Shown here in pieces: positions 1-37,957 of a DNA stretch of 64,000 nucleotides. Origin of the DNA: Thysanoteuthis rhombus (taxonomy: Eukaryota; Mollusca; Cephalopoda; Oegopsida; Thysanoteuthidae). The translations under genes were made by a program, and so were the position numbers. Where the stretch lies: NCBI GenBank assembly GCA_963457665.1, contig OY735225.1:1466501-1530500 (forward strand). Reading direction: 5' to 3'. The notes beneath the pieces were generated by a model, which did not search any database, was not told the origin of the DNA, and saw nothing but the letters and a program-made list of their open reading frames with translations. Each line of letters opens with the position of its first letter. The first letter of the stretch is position 1.

Positions 1-149
1 TACAGTCTCTGTCTATGTTGCATTAAAGCCACGCAAGTGGTTCGTGAGATATTTCTAAATGGCTGTATACTTACCCGACAAAACTTGTATGCCAAGTAAT
101 ATCTTGCTGGTGCATTATTAGGAACCATCAACGAAAATGTCGCAAAAAT

Positions 150-385
150 TGTCATCATTGGTTTCTTCAGTTTTAAGTTGGTTTGGCTGGCTTGGTTTAT
201 GTCCACCTGTTTTTTGAATATTCAGCCTTTTAGTGATCTCTGCCCAACCAAATGTGAGAGAAGTAACTTATTCATTGATCACCTCTTTTTCCAATTTTTT
301 AATCGATCACTCTGCACATGTCATGCTGTCAAAAGATGTTGGTCCTGGGCTAGTTTCTATTGAGTGACTAACTAGACCTGTTTTA
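150..385 (+). repeat. F1 repeat copy 1 (internally deleted)
   Basis: Starts GGTTTCTTCAGTTTTAAGTT, jumps to the AACTTATTCATTGATCACCT core, and ends ATTGAGTGACTAACTAGACC. It keeps the branch-point-like ACTAAC although no 3' splice site follows closely. Confidence 0.85.
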
Positions 386-1424
386 TATTGTTTGATACTG
401 CGCCTCACAGTTGAACTCTTCAGTGCCAGAAATGAAATTGGTTGAAATTATCATGACAAATATTAAAAGAAATAAATTCAAAAAATTCACCTGAAGCTGC
501 AAGGGAGTTAACTTTGATCTGTGGTTATTTCCCTTGATGTTAACATTCAAGTTTTCTTTTCTGAATTTAAGAGTTAGATATCCTTTTCTTTCATCAATTA
601 AAGATATTGTTTGGTTCTCATTCTAAAAAAAACTTTCAAACTATATTTTCATGGCAAATTGATTGTATGTTTACACATAATTCTTTGGATTGAAACAAGC
701 CTGAAAGTCAGACCATGGATGTGCTATTCAAACACAAGTTCTCTCCCATGCACTTTCATGTTGTATATGAAAACAGTACGTCATTGAAATCCTATTTTAT
801 TCTTGTAAGCAAACTTACCAACTGAAATAAACCTATCAATGAAACTGACCCTAAGCCAGTTTAAATACAAGATTTTAAAATGAATCTCAAACCACATCAG
901 ATTCTTTGAAGTTGTTCCTTCTGAGATGGACAATTTTATTTTTATAACAGGAAAAAAAACAAAAAACCAGAGAATTATGAGATCAACCCTTGATTAATGT
1001 GATTGATTTGTTCCAAAATTTTCTTTTCTTTTTCAACTTGTCCTTCATTGCATTAACTTGTACAGCAATATCTCAACCACATTACGTCAAAACTACATTA
1101 TTCAAAGTGATCCTATGTACTTTTAGTTTCCTTTTGAAAAAAAAAAAGATGAATATTTTCACAGATACTTGGTAGTCTATAATATTATTCTGCTTGTTCC
1201 AACCTGTGTTCAGTTATGACATAAGGTTAGGTAGTTTACTGAGAGGGTAGGAATGGAAGCTTACTTATCCACATTCGTATAACATTAAGATAAAAGCATG
1301 AACCAGGAACAAAGATTAGAAGGGGTAAGGAAGAGAATGATAAAGGTGAGAGAAGAGCGGTGTCATGAGATAATGAATAATCTTAGTTGTCAACACTAGA
1401 ACCAAAACTGTGAAAAGAGGTTTC

Positions 1425-1770
1425 TTCAGTTTTTAAGCTGATCTGGCTGACTACGTATATATCATACTTACAGGTCACACTAATCGGCTGAAAATGTCAA
1501 TAATTAACTATTATGTCTAGAAAAAACTTTTCTCAAGATTCCCCCCAAGTAGGTTTTTAGTGGGGGTCCAAATTACAATGTAAGTTCATGCTCAATTGGT
1601 CACTAGTTTGAGCCCACTTTTTTTTTCTCAAATTCTAACTTTTTAGCAATCCAACAGAAGGTGTATTTATTACTCCTTATTCCAATTTTTTGATTGATCA
1701 CCCCAAAACACATAATACTGCCGAAAGCATTGGTCACATAAGTTTCTATTAAGTGACCTGTTGTTATCTA
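1425..1770 (+). repeat. F1 repeat copy 2
   Basis: Nearly full-length but diverged. Contains GGTTTCTTCAGTTTTTAAGC, GTAGGTTTTTAGTGGGGGTC and TTCCAATTTTTTGATTGATC. The 3' end reads AAGTGACCTGTTG, so the CTAAC motif is lost. Confidence 0.85.
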
Positions 1771-2010
1771 ATTTATGTGTTTCACTTGTAAGTCATGTAA
1801 TTTTGATAGGACTTTATACCTGACTGAATAATTGATGATAAACCACGTTTTTATCATTTACAATTCGTGGAAAATATAACTTGGATGAATGACTTGTATT
1901 TCTGTTTTATTTACTGGAAGTGGTGACTAATTGTTTTTATCATTATTCAAGAATGCAAGGTGTCCTGTATCCCTTGTATATAATCGTTATCATATGTTGA
2001 TATCTTACAG

Positions 2011-2067
2011 ACTATCTTGGGTCCAAATCGCAATCGTATTCAGTGGTGAACAAGGCAAAGCAGCAAG
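2011..2067 (+). other. Probable 5' UTR part of the first NEK4 coding exon
   Basis: A splice-acceptor-like TATCTTACAG ends at 2010, 57 nt before the start codon. The first coding exon may therefore begin at 2011, with a non-coding exon further upstream that cannot be placed. No TATA box or initiator can be assigned confidently in 1-2010. Confidence 0.4.
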
Positions 2068-28263
<26,196 letters not shown>

Positions 28264-28892
28264 CAAGCAGATATGTTCCACTGACAAGCAAATGATTCTA
28301 TTAGGATGTGATGTTGCCCTGCAAGTGATAACAACCGACATATGATAGAATGGCGCTAATGAACACTGCTATATTCCAACAAGGATGTGCATTGGCAGAG
28401 AATTCTGGGAAATTTTCACATCCAGTTTAATCATACAATCTCATCTCAATCACTTTTTTTTTTCTCATCGTTTTTTTTATTCATTATTCACTTATTTTCA
28501 ATTTCTAAACTTCCTCTGAATTCATCATACTCTGATTTACTTAGATTCATGTCTCTTTCTTGGTTGTTATACTTACAATGTTTTGGCCGTTGTACTCTCC
28601 TGCTTTTATTCAGGTGGCTGTTATAGTCAGTAATCTATTAGGCATGAGTGGACAAAAGAATATACTTCCAGGGTAGCTGGGGGCAAAGAATATATTCAGA
28701 ATATATCCTAATGGCAACCCTGTTACCAGTGACTGTTAATAGTCTTTTTATATCAGAACATTGGTTGCATAAAACAACTTGTACTGCACTATTATCCTTA
28801 ATTGACTATATGGTTCAATTGTCCTCGCCAAAAAAGACCTGGGGGGGGTATGTCTCCTCTAAATGAGGCCTGTTATTCGAGGAATTTTGAAC

Positions 28893-29040
28893 AGACACCT
28901 GAAGATGCTGTGGGTACAATGATCAAAACGTTATTATGACAACCAAGATGAGGACAAAAGTTTGAATAAGTCAGTTTCTAATAATGATAATTCCTCATCT
29001 CAGAAAATCAGTCAAATTTTCTGAATTTCATCCATTCAAA
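28893..29040 (+). repeat. Solo relative of the foldback arm
   Basis: CACCTGAAGATGCTGTGGG, AAGATGAGGACAAAAGTTTG and ATGATAATTCCTCATC parallel the right arm of the 27755-28005 foldback and its flank. So the arms belong to a dispersed repeat family. Confidence 0.6.
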
Positions 29041-29869
29041 GCAAATTGACTTGTTTGAATTTCTTTTTTTTTTTTTTTTTTTTTTTTCAAATTCAAAGAC
29101 TGTTTCATATTGTTGGAACCACTTATTAAAAATTTTTGACAACATTAAGATCTTAGAAAACAAATGCATGAAACTTTTCATTGGAATGGAAATTACTATT
29201 AAATCTTCCACGTCTGGCAAGCGTCACTACGTAAATTGCCCAAGAAAGAGGTCTCCTTTCCAAGGAAGAGGAGGTCAAATGACATTTTTGGCATGAATGG
29301 TTCTAATCAAAATCTACCTTTTATGAAAGGTTTCAATTTATCTTAGCAGCTTTGTTCAAATTCATCTATGTAATTATGATTTTGTTTTCAGCAATGTGAA
29401 AAAAATATTGTTGTAAAGATTTTTAAAAAAGAAGTTTTGACAATGCCATTTTATATGGAACATTTATTTAAAAATGTTTTTATTTTTTTTATTTTTCTAA
29501 GTTACCTGTAATTTTTTTTCATCTCCCTTTTGGGGCACATGCTTCTAAAGATTTTCCAAAATTGTATAAAATATCTAATTGTTTTCTCCTGTTTTTTTTG
29601 TGTGTGATATTTTTCATGAGGAGAAATATATTTTGTCTTTTAACTCTTCACTGTACATTCGCCACAAGATGAATAAAAATTTAATTGACATTTTGCTTAA
29701 TACTCAAATTATACCTCATAGAAATGAAATTCCAGAAGCTTTTGACGACATTGGTTTTTCAAGCTAGAAAAAAAATGAAAAAATAGACAAAATAATCGAC
29801 AAATTGAATTCCAGCAATTTGTAACTTTCAAACAGATTTGATTTAAAACAAAAAGAAGAATACCATTTT

Positions 29870-30290
29870 TACTGATGTACAATGTGCTGGTATTATGACT
29901 AGGGAAGAGAGCTCTACTAAAGCTCAATATGGACAGTTATGGGGCTTGGATGAGTCGCAGTAAGCGATAGTCCTTTAAATAACCTTGGGAACCATTTGTC
30001 TTATATCCTGGCATGTACAGTATCTCCTCTGAATGATTTAAGAATTAATGGAAGAGGTGTTGATGGAGAGTTGTCTGTCATAAACAGATTTCTTGGTCTG
30101 CATCTGCTCTGTAGAATATTTCTTATTGATGTTAGGCTATTCAACAGTTGTCTCTTCTATTTTTTAATTACCATATTTACCAACATCCAAGACTCGCATT
30201 GAAAAATGAAAAAAAAATTACCATGCACACAATGTGTTGTCATCATGACCAGAGAATTATCTATCAAAGCTTGTAATGGACAGCCACGTG
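29870..30290 (+). repeat. Local duplicated block
   Basis: ACAATGTGCTGGTATTATGA with CTAAAGCTCAATATGGACAG (29878-29940) recurs as ACAATGTGTTGTCATCATGA with CAAAGCTTGTAATGGACAG (30227-30285). Same orientation, about 350 bp apart; probably two copies of one diverged repeat. Confidence 0.5.
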
Positions 30291-30559
30291 TCTGATAGGC
30301 CGACAAATACGGTCGTGTGAAGTGGTTGTCAAAGGTTTTTGTGTAAGATCATTTCTATGATATAGTATAATCTAAGTATTGACTATCATTTTGAATATTA
30401 TGTTTATTTGAATGTATGTGTGTATGTGTTGAAAAAAAGTCAAATAAATGTCTATATGGGGATCACTCTGTCTCACTTTACAGTGCAATTATTATTGACA
30501 TCTCAATAGATCTGAAGAAAGTTTTTTTTAAAAATGATGTATTGTCATTTTTACTGGGG

Positions 30560-30910
30560 ATGCAGGTGCTGCTGCAAAAGGATAATGGATTGTAGATGAA
30601 AACACATGGAGTGAAAGGCAAGGGGCAGAAGCAACGAGGCAAAAAATACGCGTTAAAGACAATGAACATCTCGCATTTTATTTCCCCTGTGTCAACTAAT
30701 GGATATTGAGGGAGGAACCCTTTGTTTTCAAAACGTGTAAGTGCTTGAGCGAGCCAATGAAAGATGCATGGATGGCAGTTTAGTCCCGCAGAGGAATCTA
30801 TCTGCCTGAAGCCCCTACCCATCTTCAATCTGAAGCCCATCTTTAGATTCCAGCCTTATCGATCGCTTCAGATTTAAAGATTGTCTGGTGCCACTCTTGC
30901 CACGTACCTA
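30560..30910. other. Higher-GC patch with a 120-codon minus-strand open frame
   Basis: The minus strand is open at 30478-30840, and its first half (MGFRLKMGRGFRQIDSSAGL, LNCHPCIFHWLAQALTRFEN) has protein-like composition. The second half is AT-rich and unconvincing. There is no splice or regulatory support. It may be a repeat-derived frame; product unknown. Confidence 0.25.
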
Positions 30911-33164
30911 TAATGTCTCACGGAATCCTGTTACAATAATCTACTTTAATGATGTGCCATGTGTATTTGCATATTTTTTTTCTGTGTAACACTCAATATC
31001 GATTAAATTGACCACGCCATCAAAAAATGATGGTAATGTTTAAATAGTTTTGCGATTGCATCGTACGTGAAAAATGTTCCGTTGCTCTGCATTTCTTGTG
31101 TCCAGTCACAAAAGTGGTTTGTGACTATTTTGTCTAAAAAAACCCAATGGCTTGTCATTTAAAAGAGAGGAGAAAAGCTGGTGGAATATGAAACTTATTG
31201 AAAATGTATATCAGTTGCTTACTGAGAAAGACAACTTATAAAACTTATTCACTTTTTAAGTACCTGTTGTAAATCAATATTGATGGATCTTACATACAAC
31301 AATAAGTTTGTTGCTCACTAGGTTCTCTATGAATCATAGCCACTGCTTAAGTTGGTACATTTCTAGAGATATTTGTATGTTTGTTTTAGTACTGTTGATG
31401 TAATAATGCAAGTGGGTGGTGGATCCCAAAATATTAGTATAGCTCTAAAATAGCTAAACTTATCATGGTTCGGTGTTAATTTTATGTTGGCCCTCTCGGA
31501 TCCTAACTTCTGCGTTATAATGGCAGAGGTCTGAATCAGGGAGCTTCTCCAACTTGTTCCATTCTTGCAGAACTGCTGCAAATCCTGAATCTTTGTTTCT
31601 GGCACTTCTTGGACTTGATTATTATTAACATCTTCTCTATAAGATAAAGGTCTATCCAGGCCAAAACAATGTTAAAATTTCATAATCTTGGAAAAACTTT
31701 TTTGTTGATTTACCTTTGGGTAAGTGTCAAGTAGAAATCTTTTAAATGTATACATGATAATTGTGATCAAACTGTAAATTTTTAAAAATTAGTATTCGGA
31801 AATTTCGATTAAGGTCAGTGATCAGTTAAAACATTTCAGTTTGGTATTGCTACACCGACAGCAAATCTCGCGACGTATATTTTGATGCATAGAACGGGTG
31901 TCCCATAAATATGATCAGAAGAGACACTCAAAAGTATAAATAAGAAAAAAAAGGGGGTAGAGATCTCACTTGAATCAGGGGAAAAGAAGAATGTTAATGC
32001 TCACAGGGAAAAAAACAAAAAACCCAGAAGCACAACCACACCCTTTTTAGAATCCTCAAGATTTATAGTCCAGTTACCCATCAAACAGAGAAGCCATCAC
32101 ATCTGTTCACTTCATTCTTTCACTACCAAGCGTGAGAAGGTTAGCTTCAACTTTTTGTATTACTATTAGAGCCAACTTCTTAGTTACTATGTTGAACTCT
32201 TTGACACACCACATGTCCCTGCATTCTTTTATCTAAGGGCTTCTGGTTCTCAACTGCCCCACCCTCCTTGTACTTGTGTTGCTTCTGGCATCTTTCATTT
32301 CATTGATTCACATCTGTTTCTCCCTTGTGAACCCTAAAATATGTTTGTCTCTTGGTTACGTACTCCATCAACTTTCCCAAGAATGGTATAACATTACTGA
32401 AACAATGAAGTCAAAAGTGGTTGTTATCATATTACAGCCTGAATCAGTGGAAATACAAGGCTTGCATTCAATCTAAACATATAATGAGCTTATATGCAAA
32501 TTTTTCAGTTTGTTTCTGCTCAAATGGGATGAACTGAAAAGTTGATTTACTTTCTTATTATGACACAACAATAAGAATAGAAACTCTTGGAATTTCATGT
32601 CTGATCACACATTAAAACAGCCAAGTTGAGACTTAGAAAAAACTACATATCACAATATTTGAATTATTAAAAATAAATTACCTAATAGAATAGCTTCAGG
32701 TTCCTTAGGGTTATTTATGTATGGATCAATTCTGTCATTTTCCCCGGGTACATTCTAGTTATAAAATAATTTCCTCTCGATCGTTGACTAAATTTAAATT
32801 TTACTTGTAATTAGTTAATTTTTATTTTTGATCGACTAGGAAATTCAAATGTAGCGTCATACTCAATCCAAGAAAGATAATTCTCATGTTTTTGTTTTTT
32901 TATCATTATCTTTCTGATTGGAAGTTACCTCCCTTGAATAAGATCATGCAATGATTTTTAAAAACATTTTGGCTTGAGGGGAAAGAAGTCATAAAATGTT
33001 TTGTTTTCATTGATATTTTGAAGTCTTGAAAGCATTATTCATTGAAATCGATTAAATTATTATTAAAAAAACATTAATAATAATTTTTAATACTTCTCTA
33101 ATGAAATGAAAACAAATACTGAAAAAATCTGGATTGAAAGTGAGTTTAAAGGCTAGATTTGGAT

Positions 33165-33260
33165 TCACCCTTGCGTTCCAGCTGCTTTGTGGCAGAGTTT
33201 TCATAGGTTAAGGGAACCACCTGTCTGTATAGAGGATCAGGAGTTTGATTCTCACTTTGA
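33165..33260 (+). repeat. Possible tRNA-like SINE head
   Basis: CATAGGTTAAGGGAACCACC followed by B-box-like GAGTTTGATTCTCAC with tRNA-like spacing. Isolated and diverged. Confidence 0.35.
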
Positions 33261-33629
33261 AATTATTCTTTATTCTGATCTGTTAATTTATTTACTCACT
33301 GCATAAGGGAAACCACCATTAGTTTAGCTTTGATAAAATGCAACAACAATTAAGAAAAATAGCAAAAAAATTAATGATAATGATTGCAATACATCATCTA
33401 ATGAAATATCAAGTTTTGACTATACTTCAAATTTTAAATTTTGATTTTTTTATTGTAAAACTTATAAAAAATTTTTTAAAAAGACTTTTTTTGCTACAGG
33501 AGTGAAATGATTAACCCAAGTAAACCTTTATTTCAAAATCAACCCATTTCTCTGTTTTGGTTCCTACAGTTTCCAAATTCTTTGAATTCCTGTTAATTTC
33601 TATAGAAAAAACTTCACTATTTGATTTAT

Positions 33630-33860
33630 ATGAATTATAAAAATGTGTAGGGTAGAATGTGGAAAGATCACAAATGAGCATAATATGTTAGAGAGGAAAA
33701 AAGGTGTCAGAGATATGCAAGGAGAAAACAGCATTTTAAATGGCAATAGGCTATGTTGCGATAATATCAGATGACTGCTGGACACATCGTGGATCCCTCA
33801 AGATCATAAGCAAAATTGTTGCTGGTCAAAAATAAGATGATGTGATGATTTGGATTTGAT
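33630..33860 (+). mobile_element. RTE-type LINE 3' fragment, very diverged
   Basis: Aligns block by block with the copy at 56759-57213: GGTGTCAGAGATATGCAAGG, GGCAATAGGCTATGTTGCGA, CTGCTGGACACATCGTGGAT, ending AAGATGATGTGATGATT. Intergenic; no open frame left. Confidence 0.7.
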
Positions 33861-33954
33861 CAAAATGTTTTTGCTTCATGACATTCAGAAGCAAAAAAAA
33901 AAATAGCTGTACAGAGCCTCATAATTCTTAAAATTCGAATAGAGAATTACTTGG

Positions 33955-34030
33955 TTGACTCTTGAATTCATACAAAGAAAATAGAATGTCTATTTCAAGG
34001 GAAACAACTCCTGATTGAAATCATTATCCT
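33955..34030 (+). repeat. F3 block fragment
   Basis: GACTCTTGAATTCATACAAA and ATTTCAAGGGAAACAACTCC, nearly identical to the start of the copy at 15255. Confidence 0.55.
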
Positions 34031-34184
34031 TTGGTTGATTACTGCAACTTCTACATTGTATAAATGATGAATTAAAAAAATTATCAGATAAAAAATACTT
34101 TTTGGTGTAAGTGCATTTATTATTATTTATTATTATTATCAGAATGAATAAGCCCTTGCATATCCCTTGCATAAATTTTTGTAA

Positions 34185-34560
34185 AACTCGTCAGTTTGGC
34201 TCAGTTGGTAAGAAAGCTGCCTGTGGTCATGATTTACAATCATGGTAGGGAAATGTTAATTTTATAAATGTATTTATTCATTCATCAGAATGAAATAATC
34301 CTTTACATTTCTAACTTAGAAAGTATGACTTGTCAGTTCAGTAGTTGGTAAGAGAGCCATTTGCTGATCACTTGGTCTGGAGTTCAAATCAAATGGTTGG
34401 GAAATGTTAATTTCACATATCAGTTTGGTCTACCATGAGGGGACAGACAGACCATGAAGAGTTTACTCCCCTTAGTTCACTGAGGATTGTTCTTGTTGTT
34501 ATGGAAGAAAAATGAAGTCAGCTTCAGAGTTGGGCTGAAATTTTGACCGTATTGATATTT
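34185..34560 (+). mobile_element. tRNA-derived SINE S1, two copies in tandem
   Basis: First head at 34190 (GTTTGGCTCAGTTGGTAAGA, A-box). Second head at 34330 (TCAGTAGTTGGTAAGAGAGC) with B-box GGAGTTCAAATCAAATGG. The body GGGAAATGTTAATTTCA to TGAGGATTGTTCTTGTTGTT follows. The reverse complement of this body appears at 48765-49135 and 61365-61775. Confidence 0.8.
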
Positions 34561-36219
34561 ATTAACATAAATGAAACAGATGGAGGTATAGAAATTAAAA
34601 CAAATTCAATCCTGTACTTACTAAGACTTTTTGAAGTGCTGCCACTACCAATGTATGAAATGGTATGATTTTTCTTGCACAATACAACTAATCAGAATTG
34701 TCTGGAACAGGGAGTATTGTCAGATGTAACTAGTTGAATTTATAAATATTTTGAACTCTATTACTTTGCAACGTGAAATTGTAATAATCTTGGAATGTGA
34801 CATTTATTGCAGAATAAGTTGCTAAATTTCAAGTTTCTTGATCTGTTTACACACTGTGTTGATTCTTTAAATTTAGGCACTCAAATTTTGTGGGCTCTAC
34901 AATTTAACTAAGCAATGCAGAGTGAATATTCTTCTCCAAAGAAAGCAATTTTGGTCGGAAGCATAGAGTCATCATGATCAATTAAGGTCATCTATTAGCA
35001 TCTAACTCCATAATAGAATTACCCGGATGTCCATCAACACTAAACTTTGTTTAAACAGTGTATCATGAGTCAACATCAGTTGAATGAAGAAGAAATATTT
35101 TCTCAACAATGAAAGAATTTATCAACATAGCATTGTGAAAGGGTTTGTAATGTTATTCGAGAAGAAAGAGTAAATAGAATTTTACACATGTAAATCACTT
35201 AATTGCCTTGTGGTGAATGTCTGCATGAATGCTTTGCGTGTGTGGAAAGTCTGTGTGTAAGTCCATAATCTGCTTGTGACAGTCAAGGCTGGAAAATTTT
35301 TTCTGTCATTTGTTTATATAGGAATTTTCCTCTTGAAATGGGCTCTAGATTCAGTTTGTGAATTGTTATTGGTCCATACATGGTTGCTATTGTCATCCAC
35401 ATCCAGAATATTTATTCAACCAAAGTCCTGCAGATTATTATTTTGAATCATTGGCCGTTTGAAATTGACACTTTTTTTTCTCACTCGGTGGGCTCAATTC
35501 CTTGAGCCTATTTTTGCTTATAATTTTGGAAGGGATTGTTATGAAGGTCCCATGTATTAACATAATAAGTTTGATTTATTATTTTCTACACTTCAAACTT
35601 ATTCATTTAGACATCTTACGTAGACTTTTAGGAGACTACACTACTTACTGCTGCTAAGTCAATTAAATTGTGAAATATAGAAAATGCACTTACTAACCCT
35701 TCTACAACATCATTATGAATTTTCATTCGATTTTTGTTACTCATGAATATTCTGATTGAAGCTTTTTATAGTAATTTCAATTATCACCTTGTCAATCACT
35801 TATATGAACACAATCACCTCAGTTTACATAAATTTAGGCCCATTATCATGTCAGATTTCTCTGCTTCATGGTTCGAGCTATCTGCAACAAAATAATAAAC
35901 CTTAAATTTTGCTTTAGTAGAGGCCTGAGACATCCAGCTTTGAGTACTCTGTCTTCCACCTGGGTGTTGATTTGTCCTCCATTTTGGGATCAGATGGAAA
36001 AACTCAAATTATCTCAGATATACTCAGAACAGAGGGAAATGAAGCCTACATTAACTGCTTATTATAGAAATTCATTATTGGTTGTTAAGTGTTAATATGT
36101 TTTTATTACACATTGCCATTCTCAAAACTATAGATCAGCTGCAGTGTAGAGTCATGTTAAAATTTCACAAAAATGACTTTTTGTATTGAATTCATGTATT
36201 AAAGTGATGTTAGACAAAT

Positions 36220-36545
36220 CAACATTCATCCAAGTATTTGGATATTTTATACAAAACTTTTATATATCACATCAAAAGGGTATCTATTCAAGTTCTTCTT
36301 TTCAGTCTGAAATATTCTCTTTTTGGGACTCACACTTCCTCCAGTAATACCTTTTGTGGACTCTCAGGGCTCCTTGGACCCCAGGTTGGAAAACTAGACT
36401 GTCCTCCTTTTTGGAAGTCTGGTGATGGCCACTCTAGCTGAGGAATAGGTCAACTTGGGGCCCCCCTACCCTAGAGCTACTTGGTTCCCCCTTCTACCCC
36501 CCCAGGACTCTTTTAGAGTTTGGGGGCCTGAGCCCTGTACTTCAT
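36220..36545. other. GC-rich island, probable old repeat
   Basis: Markedly GC-rich against its flanks (GGACTCTCAGGGCTCCTTGG, GGGGCCCCCCTACCCTAGAG). A 67-codon open frame has no recognisable similarity. No CpG-rich promoter character, and nothing nearby starts here. Confidence 0.35.
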
Positions 36546-36654
36546 GGTTGATATGTCACTGGTTTTAGTGACATCTGTTTTTAATTCAAAGAAAAGTAGT
36601 ATTAGCAGAAAAGGAAGGAAAAATCATCTAAACAACATCATTACTAAAATCAGT

Positions 36655-36726
36655 TATAATATTAATAATGATAATAATATTAATAATAATAATAATAATA
36701 ATTCTACTACTACTACCACCACCACT
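36655..36726. repeat. (AAT)n/(ACC)n trinucleotide microsatellite
   Basis: AATAATAATAATAATAATAA leading into CTACTACTACCACCACCAC. It encodes an artefactual Asn/Thr run. Confidence 0.9.
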
Positions 36727-36879
36727 CATGAATCATCACTGCTCATTTTTAACAGATAAAATTTGGATAAGCCTATATTGTACATTAAACCTTCTACTAA
36801 AAGCTTGGAGTGTGTGTGGGGATTTTTAAAAAAATGAAAAAAAACAATTTCACTACTCCTTGGAGAGAGCGTGTGTATA

Positions 36880-37500
36880 GAATTTGAAGTTTATACTCTG
36901 AATGCTTACGGCTGGGTGAAGACCAGATACAGACATGAATACATGTATTTAATTGTTAGAACACATGAATAATTCAAACCCAGCAAAAGTGTTTAAACCG
37001 GTTTGCTGTTGGTAGTATTGATTATTTACAGCAACAACAACAAGTTACATGCATAACAAATGGGATATATGTAAAAAGGAGTTTTTTCTCAACTTCCCAG
37101 TGACCAATGCCTTTTAGCAGCATGTCGTGCTGGTGTGATCAATTAAAAAATTGGAAAAAGAGGGATCAAAAATAAGTTACTTCTCTTGCATTTTGTTGGG
37201 CACTAAAATATCCAAATTCTCAAAAAGCAAGGCTGGACACAAACTAAGGGACCAATTTAGCATAAACTTACTCTGAGAATGAACCCACCATTAAAACCTC
37301 ATTTTGAAGGAGGATTTGAAGAAAAAAAGGAAACAAAAACAAAAAAAAAAACATTTTCCCCACTCATTGAGGGGGGTATGTGTGTAAAATAACAGGTTTC
37401 AACTATGAATAGTTAGGGCTGGGCGAAGTCTAGATATATGGATAGATATAAATGTCCGAACAAATGAATAACCTAAACTCAATATTTAATCCAGTGTTGT
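36880..37500 (+). repeat. Direct repeats flanking an inverted F1 copy upstream of KIF6
   Basis: ACGGCTGGGTGAAGACCAGA with AACACATGAATAATTCAAAC (36909-36980) and AGGGCTGGGCGAAGTCTAGA with GAACAAATGAATAACCTAAA (37408-37480) bracket the minus-strand F1 copy at 37095-37390. This suggests F1 inserted between, or the block was duplicated around it. Confidence 0.55.
37095..37390 (-). repeat. F1 repeat copy, reverse orientation
   Basis: GTGACCAATGCCTTTTAGCA, TGATCAATTAAAAAATTGG, GGGACCAATTTAGCATAAAC and TTAAAACCTCATTTTGAAGG are F1 reversed. It ends about 500 bp before the KIF6 start codon. Confidence 0.85.
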
Positions 37501-37779
37501 GTGTAGCAATGATTAACGTATCTCTGGATCAGCCAATGTGTATGATGAAGTTATTTTTAGAAATGACGACTTGCATTTCCTACCTCATCATTTTCGACTT
37601 GATGCTAGATACAGAATATTATTACTTGTGTAAGTGTCGTTAATTCTTTCCTAAATTCCTGTACTGTTTGAGGTTTCATCATAACTTAATGGGTTGGAGG
37701 GGTGGGGGGTCAGCTAATACTTTGTTACATTAATTTGTACAGTAATACTTTAACCGTATTACCAACGACTTGAGCTCAA

Positions 37780-37897
37780 CTGAATTATCTTACGTCGAGA
37801 GTTATCTGCTCCTGGCTGCCTCCCAGGTGATGATGGCGGTGTAATATGTAAACAAACTTAAACGGACGGGTCTTTTTTTCTTTCTTAAGACGGTAGA
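37780..37897 (+). promoter_or_regulatory. Putative KIF6 5' UTR and core promoter
   Basis: A locally less AT-rich stretch directly upstream of the KIF6 ATG, with GATGATGGCGG (YY1-like) near 37832 and a C/T-rich tract at 37869-37885. The transcription start cannot be fixed; no TATA box is in a convincing place. Confidence 0.3.
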
Positions 37898-37957
37898 ATG
37901 GTGAAACAAACGATTCAGATATTTGCACGGATCAAACCAACTAAAGCCAAAACTGCG
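37898..37957 (+). CDS. KIF6: KIF6 coding exon 1 (residues 1-20)
   Basis: Starts at ATG in AGAATGG context. Encodes [14 protein letters not shown], the first motor beta-strand, nearly identical to human KIF6. Donor GCG|gtatta in phase 0, followed by a 5.5-kb intron. Confidence 0.93.

Larger units (their letters stand above)
1..2010. other. Upstream region of NEK4: repeats, no gene seen
   Basis: No conserved open frame on either strand. It contains two F1 copies (about 150-380 and 1425-1765) and an F3 block (about 480-590). The remainder is AT-rich unique-looking sequence. The NEK4 promoter probably lies here, but I see no convincing core-promoter element. Confidence 0.6.
28264..37897. other. 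NEK4-KIF6 intergenic region: repeats, no supported gene
   Basis: About 9.6 kb between the NEK4 stop and the KIF6 start, including the unplaced NEK4 3' UTR and KIF6 5' UTR. It has no open frame with convincing conservation. Listed separately: foldback relative, duplicated block, GC-rich patches, RTE fragment, SINEs, microsatellite, F1 copy. The stretches 31000-33150, 34600-35800 and 37500-37800 show nothing further. Confidence 0.6.

Noticed and set aside
28264-30500. NEK4 polyadenylation site
   Set aside because: Several AATAAA hexamers occur in AT-rich sequence by chance; none is close to the stop or has a clear downstream GT-rich element.
34190-34410. Possible functional tRNA genes
   Set aside because: A-box and B-box are present, but the sequences do not close a tRNA cloverleaf and continue into the shared SINE body.
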